Source of the DNA: a bacterium
Lineage (GTDB): Bacteria; Desulfobacterota; Desulfobulbia; Desulfobulbales; Desulfobulbaceae
Direction: 5' to 3'
NCBI GenBank assembly: GCA_030538155.1
Contig: JAUNUN010000020.1
Span: 1 to 46,615, forward strand
Length of the DNA stretch: 46,615 nucleotides
The position numbers and the translations under genes were made by a program. The notes below the pieces were generated by a model. The model was not told the DNA's origin and did no database searches. It saw only the letters and a list, made by a program, of their open reading frames with translations. Every line of letters begins with the position of its first letter. Positions within the stretch are counted from its first letter, which is position 1. Positions 29,078 to 37,602 of this stretch are shown here, one piece after another.

Positions 29078-30031
29078 TCACGATGACTGCGCCGGGCTCT
29101 TTTTACGGGTCCGCCCCTTGGCAGCAGGCTTTGGCTTCAATGCCGCTATCTGTTGCTGCACTTCACTGCGCAAGTCTGCCACCTGTTGGGGGATGGCTTC
29201 AGATGCAGTGGTGAATTCATCACGCAATTCCGTAACTTGCTGAGGCAGTTCGGCTAGGTTTGTTACCTTCTGCTCAAGCGTTACAATACGCTGAGCAATA
29301 TCACCAAGCTTCTTGTTGGCTGCATTCAATTCTTCGTTTTGCTTACTCATTTGCTCTAGCTGTTCTTGCATAGGGCTGATGCTGGTTTCCCAGGTTTCAT
29401 GAAAACGCGCATCGGCTGTCTGTACAGCCGCTCCCATCGCTTCAAGCTGCTCGGTTCGGGCAAAATGTGCGGAGTTTGATTCTATGGCTTGAACATTCAT
29501 CTCAATAGATGTTAACCGATTCTCAACCTTACACAGTACTTCAGCCAGTTGAGCACTGGTGCTTATCTCTTGCCGCACTGACTCAAAGCCTTTGCCCTCA
29601 TCACGCAGAGGCAAAGCGCTGGTTGAGCTTGCTACAACAGGCTCTAGTACCACTGACTCACTGCTTGCGCCACTATATGCGAGCGCGGGCTGAAGTGTGC
29701 CAAACTTTCCCGGGGCTATGAGCGACAGCATCCACCTGAGTTGCGAATAGGCTGCATTTTTGGTTTTTTGCGCTATCTCTCTGCCCAAGCGACTGTCAAC
29801 AAGATATGCTGCAGCGACAAAAATGAGCAACATAACCGCAATACATACAGCAATTCCTATAGCCAAACCGATCACAAAGAAAACAAGCTGGAAAAGGGAA
29901 ACAATAAGGATACCAAGAGAACTGAAAACTCCACCGTCTGGCCGGGACACAGTCAAGTGTGCCATCAGGATAAAAAAGAGTAAAACTGCTCCAGCATAAA
30001 TGAGCGAATTCCTGGTTGGATTATTTTCCAT
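29078..30031 (-). CDS. Membrane-anchored coiled-coil protein of unknown function
   Basis: I do not recognise this 317-residue protein. Two long hydrophobic stretches near the N-terminus (about residues 10-25 and 40-75) suggest membrane helices. From about residue 155 it is rich in E, Q, A and L with heptad-like spacing (EVLCKVENRLTSIEMNVQAI, LEQMSKQNEELNAANKKLG, then repeated PQQVxELR and PQQVADLR units), predicting a long coiled coil. The tail is basic and Pro/Lys-rich (KPKPAAKGRTRKK). ATG 30031 is preferred, with GGAAAGGG upstream; GTG 30040 would add three residues. It stands alone between the mfd terminator and the pil operon terminator. It could be a scaffold or septum/polar structural protein, but this is a guess. 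Confidence 0.7.
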   Translation of the reverse strand: MENNPTRNSLIYAGAVLLFFILMAHLTVSRPDGGVFSSLGILIVSLFQLVFFVIGLAIGIAVCIAVMLLIFVAAAYLVDSRLGREIAQKTKNAAYSQLRWMLSLIAPGKFGTLQPALAYSGASSESVVLEPVVASSTSALPLRDEGKGFESVRQEISTSAQLAEVLCKVENRLTSIEMNVQAIESNSAHFARTEQLEAMGAAVQTADARFHETWETSISPMQEQLEQMSKQNEELNAANKKLGDIAQRIVTLEQKVTNLAELPQQVTELRDEFTTASEAIPQQVADLRSEVQQQIAALKPKPAAKGRTRKKSPAQSS

Positions 30032-30190
30032 GCATGCCACCCTTTCCGGTTGAATTTAAAATTTCAGTCTCCAAAATTTGCCAGCACTCTGCGCAGGTTT
30101 CATAGCACTGCTTTTCAACATTATGATTGGTAGTATCATTAACGTTGAAATGTACCGCCTTGACGAAAATAACGCAACAACGCTGAACAC

Positions 30191-30217
30191 AAAAAGGGCG
30201 GTCACATGACCGCCCTC
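30191..30217 (-). terminator. Rho-independent terminator of the pil operon
   Basis: Perfect 9-bp stem (GGGCGGTCA 30196-30204 / TGACCGCCC 30207-30215) with a two-base gap. Read on the minus strand it is followed by TTTTT. It lies about 70 bases beyond the stop of the last pil-operon gene. Confidence 0.85.
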
Positions 30218-30287
30218 TCAGTTCAACTAAACGTATTTACTTGCTCTTGCCAGTTCGGCCCTCCACAAATGGTGGTGTGAAGTAGAA

Positions 30288-31436
30288 TTACTCGACCGCC
30301 TGAGAGCTCGTGGAGGTTTTAGTGGTGGAGGATGAACGCGTGGTGTGACGTCGGTAGGTCCTTGTTTTTTTCTTGGCATCAACCTCTTTTTGACGTGCCA
30401 GAGTCTGAGCACCAGGGTCAAGGGCATACATGAAATCATCCATCAGTACTTTGACTGCTTGTTCGGTAGCCCCCTCAAAAAGGGCATCATACTGGTAGTC
30501 AGCAAGGACAGACTGCGGTGATACTTTAACATCTACCCGGTTAGTCCACACGACCTGACCATTGTACGCGTCTTGTACCCACATGCGAAGTTGCACCACC
30601 GCCTGCGGTATATCGCCTGAATTATAGGCCATGTTGCCCAATCCCGCTCCAATAGCGCCCCAAACAATCGTGTTGCCCGCAGTTCCGCCGGAAACACCTA
30701 AAATTGACTTATTTGAATTGCTGTACGGCCACTTGGGATCCCAATCTCCATATAGAGCGCCCAAAGCCCCACCAGTAACCATATGTCCAAGTTCATCATA
30801 GGTATCGGAACGAGCTTGACCAAAGGCAATCTTGTTGGTCACACCGGTCACAAAACCGATTACACCTTTCTTCCATGGAGCCCAGGACGGATCCTGCCGT
30901 GTTTTATACTGAATAATGCTTCCGCGCACGACATAGTCTGCAGAAAAATATTGACCCAGATGGGATACTTCCGCCTGATCCAAACCAAGAGTACCGGGTG
31001 AATCAAGTACTGGATTAGATGGCGCATTCATTCGTGATTGATGCATATAGCGCTGTAGTTCGCGCTTCATCGTTGGAGACCAGTCTTTATTCAACTCATA
31101 CTCAAGAGAGCGCGACAGGTTTTCCGAGTAGGCAACCACATTGATTATATTGCGATTAACAAGATAACGGAAAATATCTTCCTGAACAGGCACTGAAAAA
31201 CCGTTTAACACAAACCTGTCTGTCAGGTTTTCGTTGATGAACATGTTGCGACGGTAAGCCGACTCAAGATTGCCCGCATCAGTGTAATCCGCAAAGGGTA
31301 GAACAACAACTTGTTTACTTTTACCAATATTTGTTTTGAAATTTTGATTGACTTTGAGGGACTCTGTGATATTGGCACCACACCCAAAAAGCAAGAGGGA
31401 CAGTGGCAATGCTATAAAGCTTACCTTAATTTTCAT
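30288..31436 (-). CDS. CsgG-like outer-membrane lipoprotein in the pilus operon
   Basis: 382-residue lipoprotein: signal peptide with lipobox LLFGC, lipidated Cys19. The N-terminal half has the alpha/beta pattern of CsgG/TolB-like periplasmic domains: VVVLPFADYTD, a helix, NIINVVAYSENL, then ADYVVRGSIIQYK. The strand pattern resumes in VVQLRMWVQDAYNGQVVWTNRVDVKV. Between them lies a Gly-rich stretch of about 75 residues (GGALGALYGD, GGTAGNTIVWGAIGAGLG) that may be membrane-inserting. The tail is basic and Ser/Thr-rich. It follows the secretin gene by 25 bases with GGAG before ATG 31436. An accessory outer-membrane protein or pilotin-like partner of the secretin is plausible, but not shown. 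Confidence 0.7.
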   Translation of the reverse strand: MKIKVSFIALPLSLLLFGCGANITESLKVNQNFKTNIGKSKQVVVLPFADYTDAGNLESAYRRNMFINENLTDRFVLNGFSVPVQEDIFRYLVNRNIINVVAYSENLSRSLEYELNKDWSPTMKRELQRYMHQSRMNAPSNPVLDSPGTLGLDQAEVSHLGQYFSADYVVRGSIIQYKTRQDPSWAPWKKGVIGFVTGVTNKIAFGQARSDTYDELGHMVTGGALGALYGDWDPKWPYSNSNKSILGVSGGTAGNTIVWGAIGAGLGNMAYNSGDIPQAVVQLRMWVQDAYNGQVVWTNRVDVKVSPQSVLADYQYDALFEGATEQAVKVLMDDFMYALDPGAQTLARQKEVDAKKKTRTYRRHTTRSSSTTKTSTSSQAVE

Positions 31437-31461
31437 AATAAAATATCTCCAGCATTGTGAG

Positions 31462-33189
31462 TTATATAATTTTTGGGGATAGCAGGATAACTAGCTCACG
31501 CTTTCTCATTTCTTTTTCAGTATATCCAAATAAATATTTTACCAGCGGGATCTTGCCTACAATTGGTGCAAAGCTATCAACCTTATCTTCAATATTGTCA
31601 ATTAACCCACCAATAATAAGCATCTCACCGTCACTCACATCTACTACGGTTGACATTTGCCGGATCGCTACAACAGGTAATCCAACTTCATTACCTTCAC
31701 TAAATGCTCTATAAGGTATTTCACCGCCTTCAAGCTCTGTAGTTATAGGAGTCAAGTGCATGATAATACGGCTATTATCAACTATTGTAGCCATAACACC
31801 AAGGGCTACCCCTTCTACAACGTTATCAACTTCAAAGCTCCAAGTTTCATCACCATCATCACCATCAACTTCACGAGTGACCTCCTTCACGTAAGCATGA
31901 TCTTTACCTACACTTATTAGGGCCGGTTGACCATTTAAAACCGTTATTTTAGGATTAGATAAAACATGCGAATCTCCTTGTTCGTTTAAAGCGTTCAGCA
32001 AAACATTAAAATCTAAAAAACCGGCATTTCTATTGCCTAACGAATAAGGGCTCCCGAGTTGAACTTTACTAACAAAACGAGTCGGTGACTCAGCATCGCC
32101 TTTAGTGGGTATCCAAGGATAAACTTGCCCACCAGCTCCAAAAGTGACGGCTCCTGGAATGTTAAAATTTCTCAAAACACTACCCCAATCTAGACCAATC
32201 TTAGATCGATCGTGCAAAAAAACCTCTATAATCTTAGCTTCAATAGCTATTTGCTGATAAAGTTGTTTCTTAAAGTTGGTTAAATAACTTTCGACAGTTG
32301 TCATTACTGACGGCTTTGCTGTAACAGTAATAGAGCCAATACTTTTATCAATAATATAAAATGCTCCATCCTCTGTACGCTGAGTTGATTCATTTTTTTG
32401 TTGCGATTCAACACTACTTATGGATTGCTCGGATGTTGGTATCGTGGATTCCTGCTGACGTTGCGCTACCGCTGCAGCCTGACTGGCGGCAAGAGCAGCT
32501 CTTTCCTTCCCTGCAACACCTAAAATGACGTCAAGGTTTTTTTGTACGGTTCCCCAAACATCAAATTCATTTTGTTCACTAACAATTTTAACTATTCCTT
32601 CAGTTCCTTCTGCAGCCTTCCGTTGCGCTAAATGATTACCTCCAACAGTTGTTGTGTATTGACCACGCATAGATGGCATACCAAGTTGAAATATTTTCGT
32701 GGTCTTATTTCGAACAACGATGGTTTTTCCTTCCATTTCATAAAAATAGTCTGCTTGACGTAGTAGATTTCCTACAGCATCAAGGAATAGATCCTGAGCA
32801 TTAATATCAACATCAACAAGATAATTTTGGTCGACATCATTAGCCCAACTAACTGTCATGCCCTTCAAATTCGCCAGCCTTTTAAGTACATCCCACAAGG
32901 GCTGCGGTCCGGAGGTTGACTTGATAGTTGCGCCAACACGAATTTGAAACTCTTCTTGTGTCGCACCCAATTCTTCGTCAACGCTGCTTTTTGGCGTCAT
33001 ATAGCCTGGATTTTGGTAGCGGGCAGGCATCTGAGGAGCAGAGGCGAGGCTTTGCTGCGTGGCCAAAGCAGAGGATGATACATCTGCTGACGCCGCTGGA
33101 TCAGATTTTCCTCTCTTACCGCTACACGCACCCATTGCGCAGACCAAGGCCACTGCGGCTATGATCGTCAAAATTTTTTGTTGCTTCAT
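31462..33189 (-). CDS. Lipoprotein secretin of type IV pilus (PilQ/MshL-like)
   Basis: Outer-membrane secretin that forms the pore for the pilus. 575 residues. The signal peptide has lipobox AMGAC (Cys22). A short N0-like domain (about 85-155, WDVLKRLANLKGMTVSW) is followed by a Gln/Ser-rich linker, a second N-domain, and the secretin core (IAIEAKIIEVFLHD, VLSNPKITVLNGQPALI, IVGKIPLVKYLFG, ELVILLSPKII). Overall it resembles MshL more than standard PilQ and lacks an AMIN domain. ATG 33189 has GGAGAGAAAAGAG just upstream; TTG 33219 is less likely. The gene looks much richer in A+T than the rest of the window. It follows the AMIN-STN-TPR gene by 26 bases. Confidence 0.9.
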   Translation of the reverse strand: MKQQKILTIIAAVALVCAMGACSGKRGKSDPAASADVSSSALATQQSLASAPQMPARYQNPGYMTPKSSVDEELGATQEEFQIRVGATIKSTSGPQPLWDVLKRLANLKGMTVSWANDVDQNYLVDVDINAQDLFLDAVGNLLRQADYFYEMEGKTIVVRNKTTKIFQLGMPSMRGQYTTTVGGNHLAQRKAAEGTEGIVKIVSEQNEFDVWGTVQKNLDVILGVAGKERAALAASQAAAVAQRQQESTIPTSEQSISSVESQQKNESTQRTEDGAFYIIDKSIGSITVTAKPSVMTTVESYLTNFKKQLYQQIAIEAKIIEVFLHDRSKIGLDWGSVLRNFNIPGAVTFGAGGQVYPWIPTKGDAESPTRFVSKVQLGSPYSLGNRNAGFLDFNVLLNALNEQGDSHVLSNPKITVLNGQPALISVGKDHAYVKEVTREVDGDDGDETWSFEVDNVVEGVALGVMATIVDNSRIIMHLTPITTELEGGEIPYRAFSEGNEVGLPVVAIRQMSTVVDVSDGEMLIIGGLIDNIEDKVDSFAPIVGKIPLVKYLFGYTEKEMRKRELVILLSPKII

Positions 33190-33215
33190 CTCTTTTCTCT
33201 CCAAAAGTATATAGT

Positions 33216-34715
33216 TCAATTCACCATTCCTATCCTGGCCTTGATGAACCGTGATAAATCTGGTGGGATTGCGAAACCTGAGCCTAGAATCGACCTGTAC
33301 TCTTGAATTGCCTGGGCGCCGGCACCATTTTTGTCAAAAATTCGGGCCGTTGCGATCATAGTATCCAAGCTCTTTCCGTAGAGTGCTTCATGCTTGTCTA
33401 GAAGTTGTAGGGCCTGTTCATATTGTCTGTTCTCTTCTCGAAAGAGGGCATAGCTCAACAGTGCCTCCTGGCTTGGCTTATCTCCTTGAATACTCATGTC
33501 GAAATATATTGTTGCGGTTTGCAGATCACGCATATTCGCAGCAGCAATAGCAGCATTTAATGCTGCAACTTTATCAGTTTTATCTATCGACAGTGCCTGT
33601 TTTGCATAGTGCAACGCTTTCGTATTTTGACGCAAATCAACTAAATAAATGGCTGCAATCCGGTTCGCAAGCTTCGCATTTGTGTTCCATTTAGTAAAAG
33701 CCTCTTCGTATGTTTGCGCTGCCATAGCCGGATTATGCTGCTTCTCGAATTCTCTTGCTTTTGCAATTAATTGTGTGGCTTCAACAAGCCCTGGCGGCTG
33801 CTGATCCATCTGGGTGATAATAAGCGCTTCTTGCTGAGCTATATGTTCATCGGCTTCAAAAGACAATTTACTCTCAGCCTTTCCGGGCCAGGCGAACTCC
33901 TTATCCTTTGGATAGATAACTATCGTATTGAAGCGTTCTTCCTGACGTAAATCCTTCAAATTTAAAATGACATCAAGCGCAAAATCCCAAGGAACGTTGT
34001 CAAGCGTGAGCGTCAAGGAACCTTGTACAGACTCGTCGACGATAATATTGGTTCCACTAATTTCTCGTAAAAAACGAAATACGTTATGCAAATCCATTTT
34101 ATAGAAATCAACGCTGATCCGCTCCCGATCGTAACCAGAAAAGCTGAAGTCATCCTGCAATTTCCCAGAGACCGGCCCACGTCCTGCGCGGGTGGTATCG
34201 GGCAGGTGTTTTTCAAGTGCTGATTGTGGTGCAACGGGTTGGACAGATGATGCAACAGGAGCCGTTTGGGCTTCATTGCCCTTCATCTCAAAATCCACGA
34301 ACAGTGAGCTACCATCTTGTTTCGTTGTAAAGGGTACAGATTTTTCCAAAAGAAATTCCAGGCGCAAAATTTGTGGTTGAGCGTCTGCAATTTCCTTTGT
34401 TTGCAACTTAACCTGATCGTCACCAGGCAAATTTACAATAGCACCTGGTTGCAGTCGAGCATTGGCAACATCTACCACGACACGTGTCGGGTTAGGTAAC
34501 TCGTAGGAGGTAAAGGTCAAGCTCGCATCGCCTTTAATGCTAACTTTCAGGGTATCGCCAACTTTTTTGCCGATTATTTCCGTAATCGTAGCGTTACCAG
34601 CTTCCTCTGCCTGTACCTGGGAACCAAAAGAGAATAGAGCAAACACTGTCAAAGCAGCTGCTATCCACTGGTGTTGAAACATTTGAAGTACTGCACTGAA
34701 CGCGCGGCTTTTCAT
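33216..34715 (-). CDS. AMIN-STN-TPR periplasmic protein (PilQ N-terminal half plus TPR)
   Basis: 499 residues. The signal peptide ends at about residue 36 (SQVQA/EEAG). Residues ~40-145 are an AMIN domain, which in PilQ binds peptidoglycan (PNPTRVVVDVANARL). Residues ~205-275 are a secretin N0/STN domain (ISVDFYKMDLHNVFRFL, LTLDNVPWDFALDVIL) that aligns with the start of PilQ. Where PilQ would continue into N1 and the secretin pore, this protein instead has TPR-like helical repeats (about 320-480: TYEEAFTKW, ALHYAKQALSID, YEQALQLLDKHEALYG). It starts at ATG 34715, overlapping the pilP stop by four bases. It probably works as the periplasmic half of a split PilQ, linking PilP to the separate secretin. 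Confidence 0.85.
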   Translation of the reverse strand: MKSRAFSAVLQMFQHQWIAAALTVFALFSFGSQVQAEEAGNATITEIIGKKVGDTLKVSIKGDASLTFTSYELPNPTRVVVDVANARLQPGAIVNLPGDDQVKLQTKEIADAQPQILRLEFLLEKSVPFTTKQDGSSLFVDFEMKGNEAQTAPVASSVQPVAPQSALEKHLPDTTRAGRGPVSGKLQDDFSFSGYDRERISVDFYKMDLHNVFRFLREISGTNIIVDESVQGSLTLTLDNVPWDFALDVILNLKDLRQEERFNTIVIYPKDKEFAWPGKAESKLSFEADEHIAQQEALIITQMDQQPPGLVEATQLIAKAREFEKQHNPAMAAQTYEEAFTKWNTNAKLANRIAAIYLVDLRQNTKALHYAKQALSIDKTDKVAALNAAIAAANMRDLQTATIYFDMSIQGDKPSQEALLSYALFREENRQYEQALQLLDKHEALYGKSLDTMIATARIFDKNGAGAQAIQEYRSILGSGFAIPPDLSRFIKARIGMVN

Positions 34716-35278
34716 CGACCTTCTCCATCTCTTTTCAGCTTCATGGCCACAACCGTTTTTATCTCTTCACCACCACGGGTGTGCGCCGTTTCGGTAACAA
34801 CGACCTGATCTCTTTTTATTTCAGTTACTTCGCCATATCTTCCAACCAAAATTCCTTCCTTAAGCATGTAGCCTTTCTTAGTCACGTCTTCCACCATAGC
34901 CACGCGCCCACCAGGTGTATCCATTATGGCAACAAGGGTTAACTGTCCGGGCTCAAAGAGTTGCATACCTGTCAGTTCCCGCTCCATATCTACCAATTCA
35001 TTGGCATCGACAGCTTTGGGGGCAATAAAGGGCTTGAATGGATCCGGCCTGGACGACAGTTGATATTCATAGGGTGGCGAGGCAGGAATTAGTGCATCCG
35101 GGCCCGGTTCAACCGTGCCTGGAGCTACTGCCGTAGCGCTCTGCTCCACCGGCGGGGGAGTAGCTGTATTCAATGCCGGCGTTTCAACTGCGTACGCACC
35201 TGACACACCAAAGCTAATACACAAAGCCCAAACGCTTACATATGTCTTTTGTATAAAAAATGACACTGGGTTCACCAT
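34712..35278 (-). CDS. pilP: Type IV pilus assembly lipoprotein/periplasmic protein PilP
   Basis: Links the inner-membrane PilMNO platform to the secretin. With ATG 35278 the product has 188 residues and a signal peptide ending near FGVSGAYA/VETP. There is no lipobox Cys at that point, so it may be soluble or membrane-anchored, unlike the classical PilP lipoprotein. A disordered Pro/Ala-rich linker is followed by PDPFKPFI and the beta-rich PilP domain (MQLFEPGQLTLVAIMD, GRVAMVEDVTKKGYML, GRYGEVTEIKRDQVVV). Other starts (ATG 35305, TTG 35311) add a charged N-terminus before the signal peptide. It follows pilO by about 50 bases and overlaps the next gene. Confidence 0.88.
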   Translation of the reverse strand: MVNPVSFFIQKTYVSVWALCISFGVSGAYAVETPALNTATPPPVEQSATAVAPGTVEPGPDALIPASPPYEYQLSSRPDPFKPFIAPKAVDANELVDMERELTGMQLFEPGQLTLVAIMDTPGGRVAMVEDVTKKGYMLKEGILVGRYGEVTEIKRDQVVVTETAHTRGGEEIKTVVAMKLKRDGEGR

Positions 35279-35329
35279 CTTTTGCTTTTCTTCGGCACGT
35301 TGCATATACAATTTAGCTACTCAGCATGC

Positions 35330-35959
35330 TTATTTCTTAGTCCCTTTAGGATCCGGTAGTTTTTGCCCTGTGAAACGGTACGTGACAAGCTGGCAAGTTG
35401 AGGTCAGAAGTATTTCTCCTGTCACCTCTTTAGGTTGAGCCATTTTAATATTATTAACCGTCACAATGCGGTCGAGCTTGGAGACCTTATCCAAAAAACT
35501 GCCTACGTTGTGATACGGGCCTAGCAATGTGATATTGATAGGTATCTCGGCGTAAAAATCCTTTTGTATTTCCTGGGCCGGCACAAAAGATACAAATTCA
35601 AGCCCCGTAGTTTTACCAAGATCAGAAATATTTCTGAGCAGATCAGGTATCTCCTGAGTTTTAGGGAGCATAACTACGGTTTCTTCAAATTTTTTCTGGG
35701 TTTCCTCCAGCTCCGCTTTGTGCTTCGCCAAATTTCTAATAACTGCTTCCGCTTTCTGGATTTCAGTCTTAACTTTGCCGATCTCGCCGCTTAATCTTTC
35801 TTGCTCAGCCGCCTTGGGGCCGTAGAGCAAAAAATAAAAAAGCGCCAATGGCACCAAAATCAAGGCAGCCAAACCCAGCAACTTTACCTTTTTATCAAGT
35901 GTCTGATACTGGCCGTCAATAAAGGTATCCAGCTTATTTTTTTTAATTTCTTTAGCCAT
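35330..35959 (-). CDS. pilO: Type IV pilus inner-membrane protein PilO
   Basis: Bitopic inner-membrane protein that pairs with PilN. 209 residues: short cytoplasmic start, one membrane helix (about 28-46, LLGLAALILVPLALFYFLL), a coiled coil (about 50-95, with LSGEIGKVKTEIQKAEAVI), then the PilO ferredoxin-like domain (LLRNISDLGKTTGLEF, ITLLGPYHNVGSFLDKVSKL). ATG 35959 is 11 bases after the pilN stop. Confidence 0.93.
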   Translation of the reverse strand: MAKEIKKNKLDTFIDGQYQTLDKKVKLLGLAALILVPLALFYFLLYGPKAAEQERLSGEIGKVKTEIQKAEAVIRNLAKHKAELEETQKKFEETVVMLPKTQEIPDLLRNISDLGKTTGLEFVSFVPAQEIQKDFYAEIPINITLLGPYHNVGSFLDKVSKLDRIVTVNNIKMAQPKEVTGEILLTSTCQLVTYRFTGQKLPDPKGTKK

Positions 35960-35970
35960 GTGCTCAAACC

Positions 35971-36549
35971 TTATTGAGGAGTAGCAGGGGTTTGCTCATT
36001 CAGTTCAGGAGTGGTAATAGAACTGGTAATAGTAAAGGCCTTGAGGTCGCGATCCGCATATTTTTTCATGTCTGATTTAACCAGCACTAAATTTTCCATA
36101 TAGGATGATCCCTCCAGATCAACCATGTATTTTGCGATGGTCTGGTTGTCCAGTGACATCCCACCCAGTTGCACCTGATTGCCGCTTTGCGAGAGATCCG
36201 TTAACCAGATCCTATCAGAAGGGGTACGGCCTGCCACATCATCCAGTACATGAACTGTAAGGGAGGCAGAGTTTTTCAGTTGCTCAATTACCCCAATTCT
36301 GGTCAAGAGCAGTTCTTTTTCCTCTTCCAGCTTCTTGATTTCCTGCAACCGCGTGTCATACTGCTTTTTCTTGTTTTGCAGGTCGGCAAGATCAGATTGC
36401 AGGCCCTTAACGGTCATAATTTTGTAGGAACCGAAAACAACCAGAAGTGCTACCAAGAGAGCTACCCCCGTGGCAGCTAAGGTAAGTTCTTTCTTGGCTT
36501 TGTTTCTGCGTTTGATTTCCCGGACGGGCAGTAGGTTAATTCGTATCAT
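35971..36549 (-). CDS. pilN: Type IV pilus inner-membrane protein PilN
   Basis: Partner of PilO; its cytoplasmic N-terminus (MIRINLLPVRE) carries the INLLP motif that docks into PilM. 192 residues: one membrane helix (about 24-44), a coiled coil (about 50-85), then the PilN domain (DRIWLTDLSQSGNQVQLGG, ATG start family-typical). It starts three bases after the pilM stop, so translation is likely coupled. Confidence 0.94.
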   Translation of the reverse strand: MIRINLLPVREIKRRNKAKKELTLAATGVALLVALLVVFGSYKIMTVKGLQSDLADLQNKKKQYDTRLQEIKKLEEEKELLLTRIGVIEQLKNSASLTVHVLDDVAGRTPSDRIWLTDLSQSGNQVQLGGMSLDNQTIAKYMVDLEGSSYMENLVLVKSDMKKYADRDLKAFTITSSITTPELNEQTPATPQ

Positions 36550-36552
36550 GGC

Positions 36553-37602
36553 TTAGAGTATGGCTGGGCGAATTGCAAGACCTGTTGCTATTGCCATTTC
36601 AGGACCAATGGCCGACAAAAATTGCCGGTCAAATTTCTTTTCGTCAATCTGCATGTGAGAAAACGGGTCAAATACCGAGACCGGAAGCTCTGTTTCTTGT
36701 GCAATAAACTCAGGCAATCCAGCCACCTTTGCTCCCCCACCGCTGAGGACAATACTCTGCAGTGTTCGCTTCGGATTATTTGAACGATACAAATCCGTTG
36801 CTTTTTTTATCTCCGCCACCCATTGGCCGCAAACCTTGGCAAATATGCCCCTTATCTTTTCGTCATACTCAGGGGCAGCCAAGGCTCCTATCTTAATTTT
36901 TTCCGCCTGGTCATATTCAATGTCCAAGGCGACAGCTATCTGGTTGGTCAACTGCTCACTTCCCACAACAACATCCCTGGCTAGAACAGATACACCATCA
37001 GCAATTATATTGATATTCATCTTGGATGCGCCAATATCGATTAACGCCGTATTTACAGCACTGTCGTTCGTGACACTCCACACATTGCTCAGCGCAAAGC
37101 CGTCCACATCAACGAGTACAGGACTCAACTTTAAAGCGGACAGCATATTAAGATATTCATTGACGACATCTTTCTTGGCCGCGACCAGCATGATATCATC
37201 CCGATCAGATCCGGGCTTTTTACTGGGAAGACGTTGAAAATCCAGGTAAACATCATTGACATCAAAGGGAATATATTGCTCAGCCTCGGTGGTTATGTAT
37301 TTGGCTAGTTCTTCATCACTCATTGCCTCTAGATTTATTTTCTTGACAATGACAGAATAGCCTGAAATAGAAACGCCTACTTTTTTCCCTTTGATTTTTA
37401 GATTCTTGAGCAGTGCAGCAACGACCTTGCCCACGGCTTCCGGCTCGTGTATTGCCCCATCCTCAACCGCCTCGGCAGGTAAAAGGGCGCTACCAGCGGC
37501 CAGCAATCGATATCCCCCTTTTGCCACTCGTTGCAGCTGGCAAATCTTTACGGCATGCGTACCGATATCTATTCCAACAACCAGCTCTTCTTTCTTCGCC
37601 AT
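36553..37602 (-). CDS. pilM: Type IV pilus assembly ATPase-fold protein PilM
   Basis: Cytoplasmic actin-fold protein that binds PilN and connects the platform to the pilus motors. 349 residues. Actin-fold nucleotide motifs are visible: VGIDIGTHAVKICQL at the N-terminus, ALIDIGASKMNINI in the middle, and LSGGGAKVAGLPEFI near the end. ATG 37602 is preferred over the longer frame because GGTAAGAGAGACC lies just before it and the family starts MxxKxELVVGIDIG. First gene of the operon; a promoter with phased A/T tracts lies upstream. Confidence 0.95.
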   Translation of the reverse strand: MAKKEELVVGIDIGTHAVKICQLQRVAKGGYRLLAAGSALLPAEAVEDGAIHEPEAVGKVVAALLKNLKIKGKKVGVSISGYSVIVKKINLEAMSDEELAKYITTEAEQYIPFDVNDVYLDFQRLPSKKPGSDRDDIMLVAAKKDVVNEYLNMLSALKLSPVLVDVDGFALSNVWSVTNDSAVNTALIDIGASKMNINIIADGVSVLARDVVVGSEQLTNQIAVALDIEYDQAEKIKIGALAAPEYDEKIRGIFAKVCGQWVAEIKKATDLYRSNNPKRTLQSIVLSGGGAKVAGLPEFIAQETELPVSVFDPFSHMQIDEKKFDRQFLSAIGPEMAIATGLAIRPAIL

